54,822 nt of DNA from an uncultured Bacteroidales bacterium (GTDB lineage: Bacteria; Bacteroidota; Bacteroidia; Bacteroidales; Muribaculaceae), in NCBI GenBank assembly GCA_945829225.1, contig CALZTY010000012.1, positions 1 through 54,822 of the forward strand, in the 5' to 3' direction. A model generated the notes under the pieces. It did no database searches. It saw only the letters and a program-made list of their open reading frames with translations, and was not told where the DNA came from. A program made the translations under genes and the position numbers. The first letter of the stretch is position 1, and every line of letters starts with the position of its first letter. Positions 53,408-54,822 of this stretch are shown here, one piece after another.

Positions 53408-54822
53408 TTATTTAACTTGAACCTTGGTGCTTGTACCGTTGCATACACGGATGTATATGCCCGGTGTGAGGTTGTCGGCGCTCACTTCGACACCCTGGAG
53501 GTTGAAGAAGCGCGGGGTCTCATCGACAGCGGGACCTACTTGTATGATGTCAACGCCTGACACACCGCCTGCAATCTTGGTGGGGCAGCAAGTAGTGGTG
53601 GTAGCGGCGGGGTAAACGATGGAGTAGACATTGTAACAACTCGAAGAAACGCTACCCGATGCATAACCATGATAAGCATGGAGGTTGCCGGCTGCATCGA
53701 AGCGCAATTGGCTCCACGTAGATGCCGGTGCGGTGATTTCGCCTAACTTGGTGAGAGCGGGAGTGCCGGCGGTCCAAGTTACCTGGAAAACGTCGATGAT
53801 GCCTACGTTTCTGCGGCATACGGCGAAGCGGTCTCCTTGTGCATTGAGGGCGATACCCGAACTACATGAAGGAATGATATCTTTATGGTCACCGGAATTG
53901 TAGAGGACTTTGTTGGCGTTATCACAGTATACAAAGCAGGGAACCGAAGTAGAGTGACCATCGGCTGCGCGACTCTGCGAAACAAAGTAGCCGTCTTCGG
54001 TGGTGATGATGTCACAATTGTAATTTGACCAACTAACACCGGATAAGGTGATGACGGTAGGTGCAGTTGTGATCATGTCAGATTCGCCGATAGAGTAGCA
54101 ATTAACTTTTTCGCCGAAGACATCGAAAGTGAGGAGTTTTGTATTGGCACCTGAGCCTTGGAATGCCACGCAACTTGTACGACCACTACCTGTAGTATTG
54201 TCGGTGAAAGTGAATACACCTGTGGTAGTGTTACGTGTACCATTGAACCTCAAATCTACGTTGCCTAAGTCGGAAAGGTCGACCTTATATATGCCGGAAG
54301 TAGGCTTATCGTTATTTGCTACATATGCATAACCATTGTGGAAAGTTCCGCGATAGGGGCTACCGGGGATATCGCCGAAGCGTAGAGGTTGACCATTAGA
54401 GTACTCATCTAAAGCAGGGTTGTAAAGAATGAATTTGCCATTATTACCGGAGGCGGTCAAGGTATAGCCAAACCACTCTGAGTTTGGTTCTGTCACCGGA
54501 ATAACCGAACCATGTGTGGAAGTTGTTTGATTGGATGTGGCTATTAGTGCATATTCGCCTGAGGGATATGCTTCGACTTCAACGGTCCAGAGGTAGTCCT
54601 TGCCTTTAGCAAGTTGGTTGAGGTCCAGTTCCACGGTGTGCTCACCTTTATATGTATATTCGTCAGCTATCTGAATTTCGTGCTTGATAGAGCCGTCGTC
54701 GGGGTCGGTGAATTTGAATACGACGCTCTTGGCATCGGCAGAGAGGGAGTAGGTGAAGTAATACAAATATTGCTGTCCGATAAAAGTTGACGGGCACAAC
54801 GATATCCGGCTCGGCTGCTGAT
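53408..54822 (-). CDS. Secreted protein with C-terminal NLQG...GIY tail, N-terminus off the right edge
   Basis: The frame is open from its stop at 53408 to the window edge (471 codons), so the start lies outside; the TTG at 54799 is not a convincing start. The visible part opens with an Ig-like segment (SVVFKFTDPDDGSIKHEIQI), then beta-rich repeats that may form a propeller (for example GYAYVANNDKPTSGIYKVDL). It ends in FFNLQGVEVSADNLTPGIYI and a basic end. That tail resembles those of the two GHL10 proteins. It is not in the same unit as the PUL (opposite strand, own terminator). Family and function are unknown. Confidence 0.65.
   Translation of the reverse strand, partial: QQPSRISLCPSTFIGQQYLYYFTYSLSADAKSVVFKFTDPDDGSIKHEIQIADEYTYKGEHTVELDLNQLAKGKDYLWTVEVEAYPSGEYALIATSNQTTSTHGSVIPVTEPNSEWFGYTLTASGNNGKFILYNPALDEYSNGQPLRFGDIPGSPYRGTFHNGYAYVANNDKPTSGIYKVDLSDLGNVDLRFNGTRNTTTGVFTFTDNTTGSGRTSCVAFQGSGANTKLLTFDVFGEKVNCYSIGESDMITTAPTVITLSGVSWSNYNCDIITTEDGYFVSQSRAADGHSTSVPCFVYCDNANKVLYNSGDHKDIIPSCSSGIALNAQGDRFAVCRRNVGIIDVFQVTWTAGTPALTKLGEITAPASTWSQLRFDAAGNLHAYHGYASGSVSSSCYNVYSIVYPAATTTTCCPTKIAGGVSGVDIIQVGPAVDETPRFFNLQGVEVSADNLTPGIYIRVCNGTSTKVQVK

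Overview
The window comes from the chromosome of a Bacteroidota bacterium of the order Bacteroidales, most likely a gut lineage with fairly high GC such as Muribaculaceae (the family is inference). The evidence is a SusC/SusD pair, families restricted to Bacteroidota (DUF6048, DUF6452, DUF4199, the UpxY-type antiterminator), promoters of the form TTTG-N19/20-TAnnTTTG at many gene starts, almost no Shine-Dalgarno sequences, and the conserved rimP-nusA-infB and lptE-secG blocks. No phage, transposase, integrase or CRISPR array was seen.

Layout. (1) 1-2503, minus: the promoter-proximal end of a capsule/exopolysaccharide locus, with a promoter, a leader with hairpins, an unusually long UpxY/NusG-like antiterminator and an AT-rich Wzx-type flippase that runs off the left edge. 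(2) clpB, plus. (3) 5229-16559, minus: housekeeping genes. rimP-nusA-infB-folK come first, then an AraC regulator, an acyltransferase, a sigma-54 activator, lptE, a TPR-like protein, secG and a U32 family protein. (4) 16560-16911: a divergent gap with a perfect 16-bp inverted repeat and a gene-remnant-like reading frame. (5) 16912-20439, plus: DUF4199, GT2, nitroreductase, DUF6452 and DUF6048. (6) 20514-26898, minus: a tightly packed run of nucleotidyltransferase, pyrC, GT2, DUF1573, carboxynorspermidine synthase-like protein and a YbhN-like membrane protein. (7) 26990-31500, plus: a large TPR protein coupled to an outer-membrane barrel. (8) 31552-34080: tRNA-Gln(TTG) and tRNA-Ala(GGC) flank an AT-rich two-gene insertion, a membrane-anchored arginine/agmatine-deiminase-like protein and a DUF4359-like membrane protein; four 8-bp tandem repeats sit in the predicted 5' UTR. 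(9) 34187-37965, plus: NamZ-like exo-muramidase (DUF1343), sodium:solute symporter, WYL regulator and a small protein, with trmD convergent. (10) 38763-51919, plus: a polysaccharide utilization locus of SusC, SusD, a lipoprotein, a PKD-domain lipoprotein and two tandem GHL10 (DUF187) glycosyl-hydrolase-like proteins. (11) rsmF-like methyltransferase and a partial secreted protein, both minus.

The most interesting hypotheses are these. First, blocks 9 and 10 may together form a peptidoglycan-salvage neighbourhood: NamZ homologues release MurNAc, Na+ symporters can import it, and the GHL10 protein DigH cleaves stripped glycan strands. Second, the AT-rich deiminase/DUF4359 pair may be a laterally acquired module with repeat-tunable expression. 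Third, three secreted proteins share a C-terminal NLQG...GIY tail that may be a sorting signal. All assignments come from reading the translated sequence; no database search was run.
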